The notes beneath the pieces are model-generated. The model did not search any database, had not been told where the DNA came from, and saw only the letters and a program-made list of their open reading frames with translations. Below, in pieces: positions 7,664 to 17,132 of a stretch of 64,000 bases of DNA (positions are counted from its first letter, which is position 1; each line of letters begins with the position of its first letter). The DNA is taken from positions 62,001 through 126,000 of the forward strand of contig NZ_AMRV01000006.1 in assembly GCF_000342165.1 (NCBI RefSeq), read 5' to 3'. The DNA is from Pacificimonas flava (lineage in GTDB: Bacteria > Pseudomonadota > Alphaproteobacteria > Sphingomonadales > Sphingomonadaceae). The position numbers were made by a program, and so were the translations under genes.

Positions 7664-8593
7664 TCAGTTCGTGGAGGGGGGCGTACCGACCGCAATCGCC
7701 GGGACGGTGAGGTCGCGCGGGAACCCGAGAGCATCGACACCGGCGCTGTAGCAGTCCGACAGGAACTGCATCAGAGCCGCATCCGGATCGGGGTAATTCC
7801 GGACGAGGGCATAGGGCAGCAGGAACTCACCAAGCGCAGTATCGAAGGCAGCGCCCTCTGGACGAACCGCGGCGTCGGCAAAGCCGGATGCGGCAGGATA
7901 GGTGTAGGCATAGAACGCAGCCTCATCCATTCCGCCGCCGCCAGGCCAGAAGCCGAAGCTGACCACCTCATGGCTGTAGGCCTCCCGCGTGACGCGGTCA
8001 GGCAGATTGGGAAATCCGCCGGGATGGGCGGGCGCACGGCGGCCGGAAAAGCGGGTCACGGCAAGATCGAAGCTGCCCCAGAACAGGTGCACGGGCGACG
8101 ATTTGCCCAGATAGCCACTTCGAAAGGCGGAAAAGACGCGCGCTACCGACAAGAAGGCGCCGTGAAGCCGCGCCGCAACATCCTTGTCCCAAATGCGCGG
8201 GCGTTCATCCTTTTCGAAGGGGACAGCCTCCTCGACCTCGTTCGGACCGCCATGAAGGGGCGCCGGGCAACCGATCTCCTTCAGCGCATCCCGCAGCTGT
8301 TCCTGAAACATGGCGACCGTCTGTCCGGTGATCCGAAACGCCGCCACGCCGCCATCCGATGCCGACAAGCTCACCGACCCATCCAGCATATCGAACGTCA
8401 GTTCATAGTCCTTGTCCCCGGCCGGCAGCGTGTAGGTCCGAAACCCGCGCGGCACGACCTGCAGCGCGGTATGCCAGCCATGATTGACCCAGGGAAGCGT
8501 ACGCACCGGCAGCTTGCCGACGACTTGCAGATAGGCATGCACGGTTTCGTACACCGCATGTTCGCGCCCATAGTCGAGGGCGGGCCAAGACAT
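7664..8593 (-). CDS. DUF5996 family protein
   Basis: This 309-residue soluble protein has the DUF5996 hallmarks: WPALDYGREHAVYETVHAYLQVVGKL at the N-terminus, LPWVNHGWHTALQVVPRGF, the central FWGSFDLAVTRFSGRRAP, and SHEVVSFGFWPGGG. The function of the family is not known. The ATG at 8593 overlaps the glutaryl-CoA dehydrogenase stop by one base (TGATG), so the two genes are probably translationally coupled. Nothing in the sequence ties it to lysine or tryptophan breakdown beyond this position. No signal peptide or membrane segment is visible. Confidence 0.75.
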   Translation of the reverse strand: MSWPALDYGREHAVYETVHAYLQVVGKLPVRTLPWVNHGWHTALQVVPRGFRTYTLPAGDKDYELTFDMLDGSVSLSASDGGVAAFRITGQTVAMFQEQLRDALKEIGCPAPLHGGPNEVEEAVPFEKDERPRIWDKDVAARLHGAFLSVARVFSAFRSGYLGKSSPVHLFWGSFDLAVTRFSGRRAPAHPGGFPNLPDRVTREAYSHEVVSFGFWPGGGGMDEAAFYAYTYPAASGFADAAVRPEGAAFDTALGEFLLPYALVRNYPDPDAALMQFLSDCYSAGVDALGFPRDLTVPAIAVGTPPSTN

Positions 8594-9849
8594 CAGAAGA
8601 ACGCCTGAAGGCCAGTCTGCGCCCGCCCAAGGATCAGCGCGTGAATGTCGTGCGTCCCCTCATAGGTGTTCACCGCTTCCAGGTTCATGACGTGGCGAAT
8701 CACGCCATATTCGTCGCTGATGCCGTTGCCGCCGTGCATATCCCTCGCGATCCGCGCGATCTCCAGCGCCTTGCCGCAATTGTTGCGCTTCAAGATGCTG
8801 ATCGTTTCCGGCGCGAGCCTGCCCTCGTCCATCAGCTTGCCCGCGCGCCAAGAACCCAGCAGCCCCAGCGCGATTTCCGTCTGCATATCAGCCAGCTTCT
8901 TCTGGAACAGCTGCGTGTTGGCGAGTGGCCGGCCGAACTGCGTACGCTCCAGGCCGTATTGGCGCGCGGCGTGCCAGCAGAATTCGGCCGCACCCATTGC
9001 CCCCCAGCTGATCCCGTAGCGCGCCTTGTTCAGGCATCCAAACGGACCGCCGAGCCCGCGCGCGTTCGGCAGCATCCGGTCGGCGGGCACGCGCACGTCG
9101 TCCATCACCACCTCGCCGGTGACCCAGGCCCGCAGGGAGAACTTGCCCTCGATTTTCGGCGTTGAGAGGCCCTTGTCGCCGCGCTCCAGAATGAACCCGC
9201 GAATGACACCCTCATCGTCCTTCGCCCAGACGACGAAGACATGCGCAATCGGCGAATTGGTGATCCACATCTTTGCGCCGTTCAGGACGAAATGATCGCC
9301 GTCCTTGCGCGCGCGTGTCTTCATGCTGCCGGGGTCGGAGCCGGCGTCCGGCTCCGTCAATCCGAAGGCGCCGATAAATTCGCCGGTGGCAAGCTTCGGC
9401 AGATATTTCATCCGCTGCTCTTCCGTGCCGTAGGCATGGATCGGATGCATGACGAGCGAGGACTGCACGGACATGGCGCTGCGGTACGAGCTGTCGACCC
9501 GCTCGACCTCGCGCGCGATCAGGCCATAAGCGACATAGCTGGCGCCCGCACAGCCGTATTTTTCCTCGATCGTCGATCCCAGAAGACCGGCCTGTCCGAA
9601 CGCCTGCATCAGCGCCGGATCATAGCTTTCATTACGGTTCGCCTCCTTGACGATCGGAGCCAGTTCCTGATCGGCGAACGCGCGCGCCGTGTCGCGGATC
9701 ATGCGCTCTTCCTCGGTCAGAAGCTCCTCCAGACCGAGCGGGTCCTGCCAATCGAAATCCGGACGGCTTTTGGGTGCCGCATTACTGACGGCGGGGGCGA
9801 TCGTATCTGGCTGCATGTTCATGCACGCACTGTACAGGCCGGGCGACAT
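8593..9849 (-). CDS. gcdH: Glutaryl-CoA dehydrogenase (acyl-CoA dehydrogenase family)
   Basis: The 418-residue flavoprotein would oxidise and decarboxylate glutaryl-CoA to crotonyl-CoA, passing electrons to ETF. Features in order: the N-terminal helical domain from about residue 35 ([23 protein letters not shown]), the FAD loop [43 protein letters not shown], and the C-terminal [21 protein letters not shown] holding the catalytic Glu (near 393). YEGTHDIH and [10 protein letters not shown] are typical of glutaryl-CoA dehydrogenase rather than other acyl-CoA dehydrogenases. The start is uncertain: ATG 9849, or ATG 9822 or 9816, and none has a clear ribosome site. The ETF:quinone oxidoreductase that reoxidises ETF is encoded 2.8 kb upstream in the same leftward run. 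Confidence 0.9.
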   Translation of the reverse strand: MSPGLYSACMNMQPDTIAPAVSNAAPKSRPDFDWQDPLGLEELLTEEERMIRDTARAFADQELAPIVKEANRNESYDPALMQAFGQAGLLGSTIEEKYGCAGASYVAYGLIAREVERVDSSYRSAMSVQSSLVMHPIHAYGTEEQRMKYLPKLATGEFIGAFGLTEPDAGSDPGSMKTRARKDGDHFVLNGAKMWITNSPIAHVFVVWAKDDEGVIRGFILERGDKGLSTPKIEGKFSLRAWVTGEVVMDDVRVPADRMLPNARGLGGPFGCLNKARYGISWGAMGAAEFCWHAARQYGLERTQFGRPLANTQLFQKKLADMQTEIALGLLGSWRAGKLMDEGRLAPETISILKRNNCGKALEIARIARDMHGGNGISDEYGVIRHVMNLEAVNTYEGTHDIHALILGRAQTGLQAFF

Positions 9850-9901
9850 AAAAAAAAGGAGGCCACGAAGGGCCGGAACTCACGACGAACCGGGGCGCGA
9901 T

Positions 9902-10780
9902 TCAGCGAAGCCGACTGCGCATGACCCACCAGTCCGGATGATCCGTTTCAATGCGGCGGGCCATCAGGTCGCGGCTGTCTGCACCCTCATAGATCGCAAA
10001 GCAGGTCGCCCCGGAACCGGACATGCGCGCGAGAAGCGCCGGCGGATCCCCACCGAGCAGCTCCAATATGTTACGGATTTCTGGCACAAGCGCGCAGGCC
10101 GGGGCCGTAAGGTCGTTGCGGCCGCTTCGGGCAATTTGAAGGGCATCGCCGACGCCCAGGGCGCCGCGATCCACACCATCCCACGCGCGGAAGATTTGCG
10201 GGGTGGAGACGTGAACACCCGGATTGACGAGGAGCACCGGCTTTCCGACAAGAGCGCCCAAATCCGATGGCTGCATGTGCGTACCCGTTCCCTCGCCTCG
10301 AGCGGGACGGCTACGGAGGCATGCCGGCACGTCGGCACCCAGTTCCGCGCCAAGCGCCTCCAGTTCCGCTTCCGCCAGATCGAGCGCCCAAAAGCGGGAC
10401 AGCAGCCGCAGCGCCGCAGCCGCATCCGCCGATCCGCCACCAACGCCGCTGCCCACCGGCAGGCGTTTGATCAGCGTCAGCGCCGCGCCCCTGGTTCGCC
10501 CCGTATGCGCCTGCAGCGCTCTGGCAGCGCGCATCACGAGATTGTCCTCCGCCGCCTCCCCCAGCAGTTCACCGCCGAAGGGGCCGCTCACAAACAACGC
10601 CAGGTCTTCGGCCGGTTGCACAATCAGTTCATCGCCATCCTCGCAAAAGGCGAACAGCGTCTCGATGTCGTGATACCCGTCCTCTCGCCTCCGCCGAACA
10701 TGCAAGGCCAGGTTCAGCTTCGCATAGGCCGGCTCGGCACAGGATTCCGGAGGGTTTCCGGAAGACGTGTCGTTACTCAT
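9902..10780 (-). CDS. ispE: 4-diphosphocytidyl-2-C-methyl-D-erythritol kinase
   Basis: This GHMP-family kinase (292 residues) phosphorylates 4-diphosphocytidyl-methylerythritol in the MEP pathway for isoprenoid precursors. Visible motifs are AYAKLNLALHVRRRREDGYH at the N-terminus, the ATP-binding glycine/serine loop LPVGSGVGGGSADAAAALR (about residues 106-124), and the third GHMP motif MSGSGATCFAIYEG near the C-terminus. The start codon overlaps the stop of the TPR protein gene by 4 bp (ATGA), so the genes are probably cotranscribed and translationally coupled. That pairing with a TPR protein is common in Sphingomonadales as far as I recall. Confidence 0.95.
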   Translation of the reverse strand: MSNDTSSGNPPESCAEPAYAKLNLALHVRRRREDGYHDIETLFAFCEDGDELIVQPAEDLALFVSGPFGGELLGEAAEDNLVMRAARALQAHTGRTRGAALTLIKRLPVGSGVGGGSADAAAALRLLSRFWALDLAEAELEALGAELGADVPACLRSRPARGEGTGTHMQPSDLGALVGKPVLLVNPGVHVSTPQIFRAWDGVDRGALGVGDALQIARSGRNDLTAPACALVPEIRNILELLGGDPPALLARMSGSGATCFAIYEGADSRDLMARRIETDHPDWWVMRSRLR

Positions 10781-12498
10781 CGGTTGGGGGACACATCCTC
10801 ACGCATCGCAACGGCGCGGTCATATCCGAGCGACAGCTTACGCTCGATATCGGCGCGCTGTTCCGGTGTGGGTTCACCGTCCAGCGCCGCCCGCCAGCGG
10901 AACCGTGCCTCCAGCCGCCGGCCGACCTGCCAATAGGCATCGCCCAGATGATCGTTGATGGTGGTATCGCCCGGCACGCTGGCAACGGCCTCCTCCAGAG
11001 TCTGCACCGCCTGCTCGTAACTGCCGCGACGAAACTGCGCCCAGCCGAGCGAGTCGGTAATGTGGCCACTGTCGGGCTCCAGTTGGTGCGCCTGCTCGAT
11101 CAGGGCAATCGCCTCATCGGTCTTCACGTCCCGGTCCAGCAGCGTATATCCAAGATAGTTCAGGGTCAGGGCCTGGTTCGGCGACAGTTCGATTGCCTGG
11201 CGCAGCGCCTGCTCGGCGGCCTGCCAGTCCCCACGCTCCTCCTCCGCCGCGCCCACGAGGAACCAGAGCTGCCAGCGCCTGTCCTCATTCTCGACCTCGC
11301 GCTCCAGAGCCGTCTTGAACGCGGTGATCGCCTCGTCCCATCGTTCCTGGGCCTGATAGGCTTGTCCCAGATTCATGAAGGTTTCCGCGCTGGCACCCGG
11401 CGCCCTCGCCGCCGCCTCCAGCATGGCAAGCGCCTCCGCCTCACGGTTCATCACCGTCAGTAGCGCAGCCCGTTGTTCCTGCGCCATCCCGGCATAGACC
11501 GGGTCGTCCTCGACATGCGACAAGGCGGCAAGTGCGCCCTCATATTGCTCCGACGCGGCCAATAACTGGGCGTTGACGAGCCAGCCCCTGGCATTCTCGG
11601 CGTCCAGCCAGGTCGCGCTGCGCGAGAAGACCAGGGACAGCGGCACCGTCCGGCCGCGGGACAGATCGGTCGCCAGGCGCAGCAACAGATCGCTCACCGC
11701 CGCGGACGCGGTCTGGGGCGCCTCATCGATATCTTCACCTGCGGCCAGTGCGGCCCGGGCGTGCACGATATCCGGTGCCGGCAATGCCTGCTCCAGCACT
11801 TCGGACGCGTATTCGTCGCTGCCTGCCTCCTGATAGGCATCGGCAAGCAGCAGGCGCGCTCGCCAATTGCCGCCTTCATCCCCTTCGATCAGCTTGACGT
11901 AATGGCGGACGGCATCGACCTCCCGGCCCTGCACCATCGCCAGATTGCCGAGCTGTTCTTCGGCATAACCCTTAGCCGGCCCGTCATCCGGATAGGATTC
12001 CAGCGCGGTCAGAGCCTCCTTGTGCTTCCCGCGCGCCTCCAGCGTCCAGGCCTTGATGAGAGGCGATAAGACGCTGCCGAAACCGGACTGCCCAAGCTGA
12101 TCGAGTTGCGCGGAGAGTTCATCCCAGCGCCTGCGTTCGAACAGGTCGGCGACCAGTATGATTCCCATCGCGCTGTCATATTGGCCCGCATCCACCAACC
12201 GCTGCGCAACCCCGACTGCCAGCTTCTCGTCTCCCGCCGCGACGGCCAGTTCGAGCGTGCGCTGAAGGACCGCCTGCTCGCCGGGTGCATAGCCGAGCGC
12301 ATCTTCAAGGAGGCCAGCCGCGCGGTTTAGCTCCCCCTCCGACGCTGCGTAACGCCCCTTCACATAGTCCGAGAGGCCCTTCTCCTCCACCAGGGCCGCG
12401 TTCGCCGGCAAGACCAATGTCGCAGCCGCGGCGGCGGCGGCGCAGGTCAGAAGGCGGAGGGGCGAAATACCAGGGGCGCTATTCTGCATGACCATCAT
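10777..12498 (-). CDS. Exported tetratricopeptide-repeat protein
   Basis: Starting at ATG 12498 behind a GGAAGGA ribosome site, the 573-residue protein has an alanine-rich signal peptide (LTCAAAAAAATLVLPANA). The rest is helical TPR repeats. The clearest are in the C-terminal half: AETFMNLGQAYQAQERWDEAITAFKTAL, WFLVGAAEEERGDWQAAEQALRQAIELSPNQ and HITDSLGWAQFRRGSYEQAVQTLEEA, each with the W-LG-Y-A-F-A-P spacing. Such proteins are scaffolds in the periplasm or outer membrane. No enzymatic domain is visible. A longer frame back to 12699 has no ribosome site and would hide the signal peptide. It is translationally coupled to ispE through a 4-bp overlap. Confidence 0.85.
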   Translation of the reverse strand: MMVMQNSAPGISPLRLLTCAAAAAAATLVLPANAALVEEKGLSDYVKGRYAASEGELNRAAGLLEDALGYAPGEQAVLQRTLELAVAAGDEKLAVGVAQRLVDAGQYDSAMGIILVADLFERRRWDELSAQLDQLGQSGFGSVLSPLIKAWTLEARGKHKEALTALESYPDDGPAKGYAEEQLGNLAMVQGREVDAVRHYVKLIEGDEGGNWRARLLLADAYQEAGSDEYASEVLEQALPAPDIVHARAALAAGEDIDEAPQTASAAVSDLLLRLATDLSRGRTVPLSLVFSRSATWLDAENARGWLVNAQLLAASEQYEGALAALSHVEDDPVYAGMAQEQRAALLTVMNREAEALAMLEAAARAPGASAETFMNLGQAYQAQERWDEAITAFKTALEREVENEDRRWQLWFLVGAAEEERGDWQAAEQALRQAIELSPNQALTLNYLGYTLLDRDVKTDEAIALIEQAHQLEPDSGHITDSLGWAQFRRGSYEQAVQTLEEAVASVPGDTTINDHLGDAYWQVGRRLEARFRWRAALDGEPTPEQRADIERKLSLGYDRAVAMREDVSPNR

Positions 12499-12608
12499 CT
12501 TGTCCTTCCGGCGCCCTCGCGCAAGACTTGCCGGCGCCGGGCGAGGGCAGCAGGCTTCAGGTCCACTCCATACGAAGCTGCCCGGCAAAATCCCCGGCTC
12601 TTCGCATT

Positions 12609-14267
12609 TTACATATTGGGATAGTTCGGACCGCCACCGCCCTCGGGCACGACCCAGTTGATATTCTGCAGCGGGTCCTTGATGTCGCATGTCTTGCAAT
12701 GCACGCAGTTCTGCGCATTGATCACGAACTTCGGATCGCCTTCTTCTTCGCCGACCACTTCATAGACGCCGGCCGGACAATATCTTTGCGCCGGTTCGTC
12801 ATAAAGCGGCAGGTTATGCTCGATCGGCACATCGGGGTCCTTCAGCACGAGGTGCGGCGGCTGATCCTCCTCATGATTGGTGTTCGACAGGAACACCGAG
12901 GATAGCCGGTCGAACGTCAGAACACCGTCCGGTTTCGGATAGACGGGCTTGTTGAAATGCTCTTTCCGGCCCAGCCCTTCATGGTCGGGCTTGTGACCCA
13001 GCGTGAACGGCATTGAGAGCTTCAGATGCTCCAGCCACATGGTGATGCCGGCAAGACCGGTTCCAGCCGTGTCGCCGAATTTCTTCACCAGCGGCACGGT
13101 GTTGCGAACCTTCTTCAGTTCGGCCTTGACCCAGCTATGATCGTAAGCCTCCTGATAGGCGGTCAGTTCGTCCTGCGCCCGCCCCGCCTGCACCGCGGCG
13201 AAGACGGCCTCCGCCGCCATCATGCCCGACTTCATCGCCGTATGCGTACCCTTGATTCGCGGCACGTTCAGGAACCCCGCCGCGCAGCCCACCAGCGCGC
13301 CGCCCGGAAATGCGAGCTTCGGGACGGACTGATAGCCGCCATCGTTAATCGCGCGAGCGCCGTAACTGACGCGTTTGCCCCCTTTCAGCAGCTCCGCGAT
13401 CATCGGATGCGTTTTCCATTTCTGCATTTCCTGGAAGGGAGAAATGTGCGGATTCTTGTAGCCCAGCCACACGACAAACCCCAGGGCGACCTGACCGTCC
13501 GCCTGATGATAAATGAAGCCGCCGCCATTCGCATCCTCGAGCGGCCAGCCCTGCGTGTGGAGAACCCTGCCCTCCACATGTTTTTCGGGATCGACGTCCC
13601 ACAGTTCCTTGATCCCGAGACCATAGACCTGCGGCTGGCAATCGCGCTCCAGGTCGAAGATGGGTTTCAGTTCCTTCGTCAGATGCCCGCGCACGCCCTC
13701 CGCGAACAGCGTGTATTTGGCGTGCAGTTCCATGCCCGCCTCATAGGAGGGCTTCTTCTCGCCATCCTTCGCGATCCCGGTCGCACCGGTCGCCACGCCG
13801 CGCACCGCGCCCTTCTCGTCGAACAGCACTTCCGCTGCCGCGAAGCCGGGAAAAATCTCGACCCCCATTCCCTCTGCCTGAGAGGCGAGCCAGCGGCACA
13901 CATTCCCGAGTGAAACCGTATAGCAGCCGTCATTGTCCATAAATGGCGGCAGCAGGACGTGCGGAAAGGCGCTGTGCCCGCTCTTCGACAGGATCAGGTG
14001 CTGATCCTCCACCACTGGAACGGTGAACGGATGGCCCTCCATGTCCCGCCAGTCCGGCAGCAGTTCGTCCATCGCGCGAGGATCGACGACGGCACCGGAC
14101 AGGATGTGGGCCCCGACCTCGGACCCTTTTTCGAGGACGCAAACCTCGATGTCCTTGTCCTCGTCCGCTGCCATCTGTTTCAGCCGGATCGCCGCCGACA
14201 AGCCAGCCGGGCCGGCACCGACGATGACGACGTCATATTCCATGGATTCGCGTTCCGGTTCGCTCAC
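12609..14267 (-). CDS. Electron-transfer flavoprotein:ubiquinone oxidoreductase
   Basis: The protein (about 552 residues) carries electrons from ETF to membrane quinone. The N-terminus MEYDVVIVGAGPAGLSAAIRLKQM is the FAD-binding Rossmann loop. AHILSGAVVDPRAMDELLPDW, YTVSLGNVCRWLASQAE and GWPLEDANGGGFIYHQ match the conserved body. The C-terminal ferredoxin-like domain binds one 4Fe-4S cluster through QNCVHCKTCDIKDP. I place the start at GTG 14267, giving MSEPERESMEYD as in homologues, with GAGGGAC upstream. ATG 14282 and 14300 are alternatives. Glutaryl-CoA dehydrogenase in the same gene run is one likely source of electrons. Confidence 0.95.
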   Translation of the reverse strand: MSEPERESMEYDVVIVGAGPAGLSAAIRLKQMAADEDKDIEVCVLEKGSEVGAHILSGAVVDPRAMDELLPDWRDMEGHPFTVPVVEDQHLILSKSGHSAFPHVLLPPFMDNDGCYTVSLGNVCRWLASQAEGMGVEIFPGFAAAEVLFDEKGAVRGVATGATGIAKDGEKKPSYEAGMELHAKYTLFAEGVRGHLTKELKPIFDLERDCQPQVYGLGIKELWDVDPEKHVEGRVLHTQGWPLEDANGGGFIYHQADGQVALGFVVWLGYKNPHISPFQEMQKWKTHPMIAELLKGGKRVSYGARAINDGGYQSVPKLAFPGGALVGCAAGFLNVPRIKGTHTAMKSGMMAAEAVFAAVQAGRAQDELTAYQEAYDHSWVKAELKKVRNTVPLVKKFGDTAGTGLAGITMWLEHLKLSMPFTLGHKPDHEGLGRKEHFNKPVYPKPDGVLTFDRLSSVFLSNTNHEEDQPPHLVLKDPDVPIEHNLPLYDEPAQRYCPAGVYEVVGEEEGDPKFVINAQNCVHCKTCDIKDPLQNINWVVPEGGGGPNYPNM

Positions 14268-14411
14268 GAGCCTGTCCCTCATCAAATGTCCCAAACGCAT
14301 CCGCCTGAAAGCGGATGCACCCCTTCCCTTACGAATACAGTTCGTTTTCCGTAGTTCCTACGCCCCCTAACCGCCTTTTGCCATATGCGCCCCTGCTCTA
14401 CATAATGGGGT

Positions 14412-15203
14412 GTGACATCGAATCCGCCTTCGCAATCGCCGCCGCCGACCCTTTCGCCCGCAGCGGCCGCCGCCGCGCTACGCTGGCTGGTCGACAGCGG
14501 CGCCGACGTTCTGACGGGAAGCGGCGGCGGCAGCTGGCTACAGCCGCCATACCGCATGCCGGACCCGAAGCCGGGCGCAGGCACGCCGGCGGCTGACCGC
14601 GCGCCGCCGCCACCGCCTCCACCCCCGGCCACCGCGGTCCAGGCGCGAACCCTCGCGGATTTGCGAAGCGAGGCGGAGGCGCGGACCTTCGCCGTCCGCC
14701 GACCGGATGCGCCGCTTGTTTTCGCGGACGGCAACCCAGAGAGCGGCGTGATGATCGTCGGAGAGGCTCCGGGCGGCGAGGAGGAACGGCAAGGACGGCC
14801 CTTTGCCGGACCCGCAGGCCAGCTTCTCGACAAGATGCTTGCCGCCATCGAACTCGATCGCAGCCGCGTCTACATCACCAATCTCAGCCTGTGGCGCCCG
14901 GCCGCGAACCGCGTTCCGAACGCCGCCGAGGCGGCGGAACTGCTGCCCTTTCTTCATCGCCACATCGCACTCGTCCGGCCGCGTCTGATGCTGCTCGTCG
15001 GCGGCACCAGTGCAAAGGCGCTCATGAAGACTCCGAGCGGAATCATGCGCCTGCGCGGCCGTTGGCACGACATCGAAGTCGAGGGGCACAGCTACCCGGC
15101 ACTCCCGACCTTCCACCCCGCCTATCTGCTGCGCGAGCCCGCACAAAAGCGCCTCGCCTGGCAAGATCTTCTCGCTTTTCGCTCACGTCTGCGCACCGTG
15201 TAG
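14412..15203 (+). CDS. Family-4-type uracil-DNA glycosylase lacking the Fe-S cysteines
   Basis: The 263-residue protein has the two catalytic motifs of family 4 uracil-DNA glycosylases: motif A GEAPGGEEERQGRPFAG (from about residue 117) and motif B HPAYLLR (His near 235). They flank a core containing VYITNLSLWRPAANRVPN. Family 4 enzymes normally carry four Cys for a 4Fe-4S cluster. This protein contains no cysteine at all, and the N-terminal CxxC is replaced by LADLR. An N-terminal extension of about 85 residues is rich in Pro and Ala, with a run of eight prolines. An in-frame stop lies just upstream, so GTG 14412 is the start. It is divergent from the ETF:quinone oxidoreductase. Uracil excision is inferred from the motifs. 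Confidence 0.85.
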   Translation: MTSNPPSQSPPPTLSPAAAAAALRWLVDSGADVLTGSGGGSWLQPPYRMPDPKPGAGTPAADRAPPPPPPPPATAVQARTLADLRSEAEARTFAVRRPDAPLVFADGNPESGVMIVGEAPGGEEERQGRPFAGPAGQLLDKMLAAIELDRSRVYITNLSLWRPAANRVPNAAEAAELLPFLHRHIALVRPRLMLLVGGTSAKALMKTPSGIMRLRGRWHDIEVEGHSYPALPTFHPAYLLREPAQKRLAWQDLLAFRSRLRTV

Positions 15204-15285
15204 GATATTGACGCCGCAAACGGCACCACCTTCTCGCCCTTGAAGCGCTGGCGCGGTGCGGCACGATCGGATAGGGACGCGCGCT

Positions 15286-16542
15286 ATGCAATCCGGCTCC
15301 CTTCGCCGCGCACTTGCGCCCGTTGCCGCGCTGCTCATGTCGGTTGCGCTGCTACTGATGGGCAATGGACTTCAGGGCGCCCTTCTGCCCCTTCGCGCCG
15401 CGATCGAGGGGCAGTCCTCGCTCGCCATCGGTCTGCTCGCCTCCTCCTATTTCGGCGGCTTCGTCCTTGGCTGCATGCAGGCCGCAAAGCTGGTGCAGCG
15501 TGTGGGTCACATCCGCGCGTTCACGGCTGCAGTCGCCCTAGCCTCGACCATCGCCCTGTTCCACGCGATGATTGTGGAGCCGCTGGTCTGGTGGATCCTG
15601 CGCGGCATTACCGGCTTCGCCTTCGCCGTGATTTTCGCGATCATCGAAAGCTGGCTGAACGAGAAATCGTCCAGCGAAAACCGCGGCACTGTCTTTTCCG
15701 TCTACACCATCGTCAATCTGACGGTGATCACGGTCGGGCAGCTGTTCCTGACACTGGGAGACCCGGCCGCCTTTCCGCTATTCTGCGCCGCGTCGATCCT
15801 CGTCAGCCTGTCCGCCCTGCCCGTCGCCCTGACGCGGGCAGAGGCGCCCACACCCATCGAGCAAACCCGCGTGCGCCTCTTGCACCTGTTCCGTCAGTCG
15901 CCGGCCGGTGTGGCAGGCGCTCTGGCGGTTGGCCTTGCCAACGGCGCCTTCTGGGCCCTGGCTCCGGTTTTCGCCTCCGACCATAGTGGTGGGTTGAGTG
16001 CGGCAGAGGCAACCGCCTATTTCATGTCGGCCGTGGTTATGGGCGGGGCGGCCGGCCAGTGGCCGCTCGGCCTCTGGTCCGACAAGACCGATCGGCGCCG
16101 CGTCATCCTGTTCGCCTCCGTCGGCGCGACCGCTGCGGGTGTCGCTCTCACGCTGTTCTCTGACGCCTTTGCCGGCGCGCCATTCCTTTTCGCTTTCGTC
16201 TTCGGAGTCTTCGCCTTCCCCATCAATGCCCTCTCGGTCGCGCACCTGAACGATCATGTTGAGGATGATGGCTATGTGGAGGCGGCGTCCGGAATGCTTC
16301 TCACCTATGGCCTCGGGGCAGTTGCAGGCCCCTTCATCGCGTCCGTTATCGTCGGCGCAGCGGGTATTGGCGCGCTGTTCCTCTATACGGCGGCCGTGCA
16401 CGGCGCCTTCATTCTGTTCATTTGGCTGCGGATCTTCAGGCGCAGCGCCCCACCCGAAGCGGCGCAGGTCGATTTCACCGACAGCCTGATTGTCAGTGTC
16501 ACCGTGTCGAACGTAGAAACCGGTAATCTGGAAACGAGCTAG
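15286..16542 (+). CDS. MFS transporter (YcaD-like)
   Basis: About 418 residues with 12 predicted membrane helices and typical major-facilitator features. The first helix (LLMSVALLLMGNGLQGALLPLR) is followed by GHIRAF in the loop 2-3 region, and the central loop contains PLGLWSDKTDRRRVI, the second MFS signature. The overall pattern (early LQGALLPLR, then ASSYFGGFVLGC) resembles YcaD-type transporters of unknown substrate. I start at ATG 15286, since the frame opens at 15256 but that start adds ten residues without a better ribosome site. It lies 82 bp after the glycosylase gene on the same strand and 50 bp before moaB. Confidence 0.8.
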   Translation: MQSGSLRRALAPVAALLMSVALLLMGNGLQGALLPLRAAIEGQSSLAIGLLASSYFGGFVLGCMQAAKLVQRVGHIRAFTAAVALASTIALFHAMIVEPLVWWILRGITGFAFAVIFAIIESWLNEKSSSENRGTVFSVYTIVNLTVITVGQLFLTLGDPAAFPLFCAASILVSLSALPVALTRAEAPTPIEQTRVRLLHLFRQSPAGVAGALAVGLANGAFWALAPVFASDHSGGLSAAEATAYFMSAVVMGGAAGQWPLGLWSDKTDRRRVILFASVGATAAGVALTLFSDAFAGAPFLFAFVFGVFAFPINALSVAHLNDHVEDDGYVEAASGMLLTYGLGAVAGPFIASVIVGAAGIGALFLYTAAVHGAFILFIWLRIFRRSAPPEAAQVDFTDSLIVSVTVSNVETGNLETS

Positions 16543-16592
16543 CATCGGCTTTCGGACTGGACAGGCTCGGCCCGTGCGGCCACGGTCTTCGC

Positions 16593-17120
16593 ATGCCCAT
16601 CGACGACAGCATTCCCTTCCGCTCGGTGAACATCGCACTCGCGACGATTTCCGACACGCGGACGCCGGCGGACGACAGATCGGGCGACACGCTCGCCGCG
16701 CGCATAGAGGCGGCAGGCCACCGACTTGCCGCCCGCACCATCCTGAAGGACGATGCCAATACGATCGTCGAGCAACTTTCGGAATGGATCGACGACACCC
16801 AGATCGACTGCGTCATCACGACGGGGGGCACCGGCGTCACCGGACGCGACGTTACGCCGGAGGCCTTTGCGAGCATCTGCGAAAAGGACATTCCGGGCTT
16901 TGGCGAGCTGTTCCGCATGCTCAGCTATCGCACCATCGGCACCTCCACCGTACAGTCGCGCGCCTGCGCCGGAGTCGCCAACGGCACCTATCTCTTCGCC
17001 CTGCCCGGCTCGACCGGCGCGGTGAAGGACGGCTGGGACGGCATCCTAAAGGACCAGCTCGACGTGCGCCACCAGCCCTGCAACTTCGTCGAATTGATGC
17101 CCCGCCTGATGGAGCGCTAG
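16593..17120 (+). CDS. moaB: Molybdenum cofactor biosynthesis protein MoaB
   Basis: The 175-residue protein belongs to the MoaB/MogA family, which adenylates molybdopterin before metal insertion. It has the full-length core: VNIALATISDTRTPADDRSGDTL at the start, CVITTGGTGVTGRDVTPEA as the substrate-binding glycine loop, and YLFALPGSTGAVKDGWDGIL near the end. Length and motifs are normal. It starts at ATG 16593 and is followed after 12 bp by a small membrane protein gene, suggesting a shared transcript. moaD and moaE lie about 24 kb away at 41.2-41.9 kb, so the molybdenum cofactor genes are dispersed in this genome. Confidence 0.95.
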   Translation: MPIDDSIPFRSVNIALATISDTRTPADDRSGDTLAARIEAAGHRLAARTILKDDANTIVEQLSEWIDDTQIDCVITTGGTGVTGRDVTPEAFASICEKDIPGFGELFRMLSYRTIGTSTVQSRACAGVANGTYLFALPGSTGAVKDGWDGILKDQLDVRHQPCNFVELMPRLMER

Positions 17121-17132
17121 GGTCGCCCGGGG

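Noticed and set aside
14350-14372. Possible second SOS box upstream of the uracil-DNA glycosylase (two GTTC units)
   Set aside because: The two GTTC units near 14341-14358 are ten bases apart, not the seven required.
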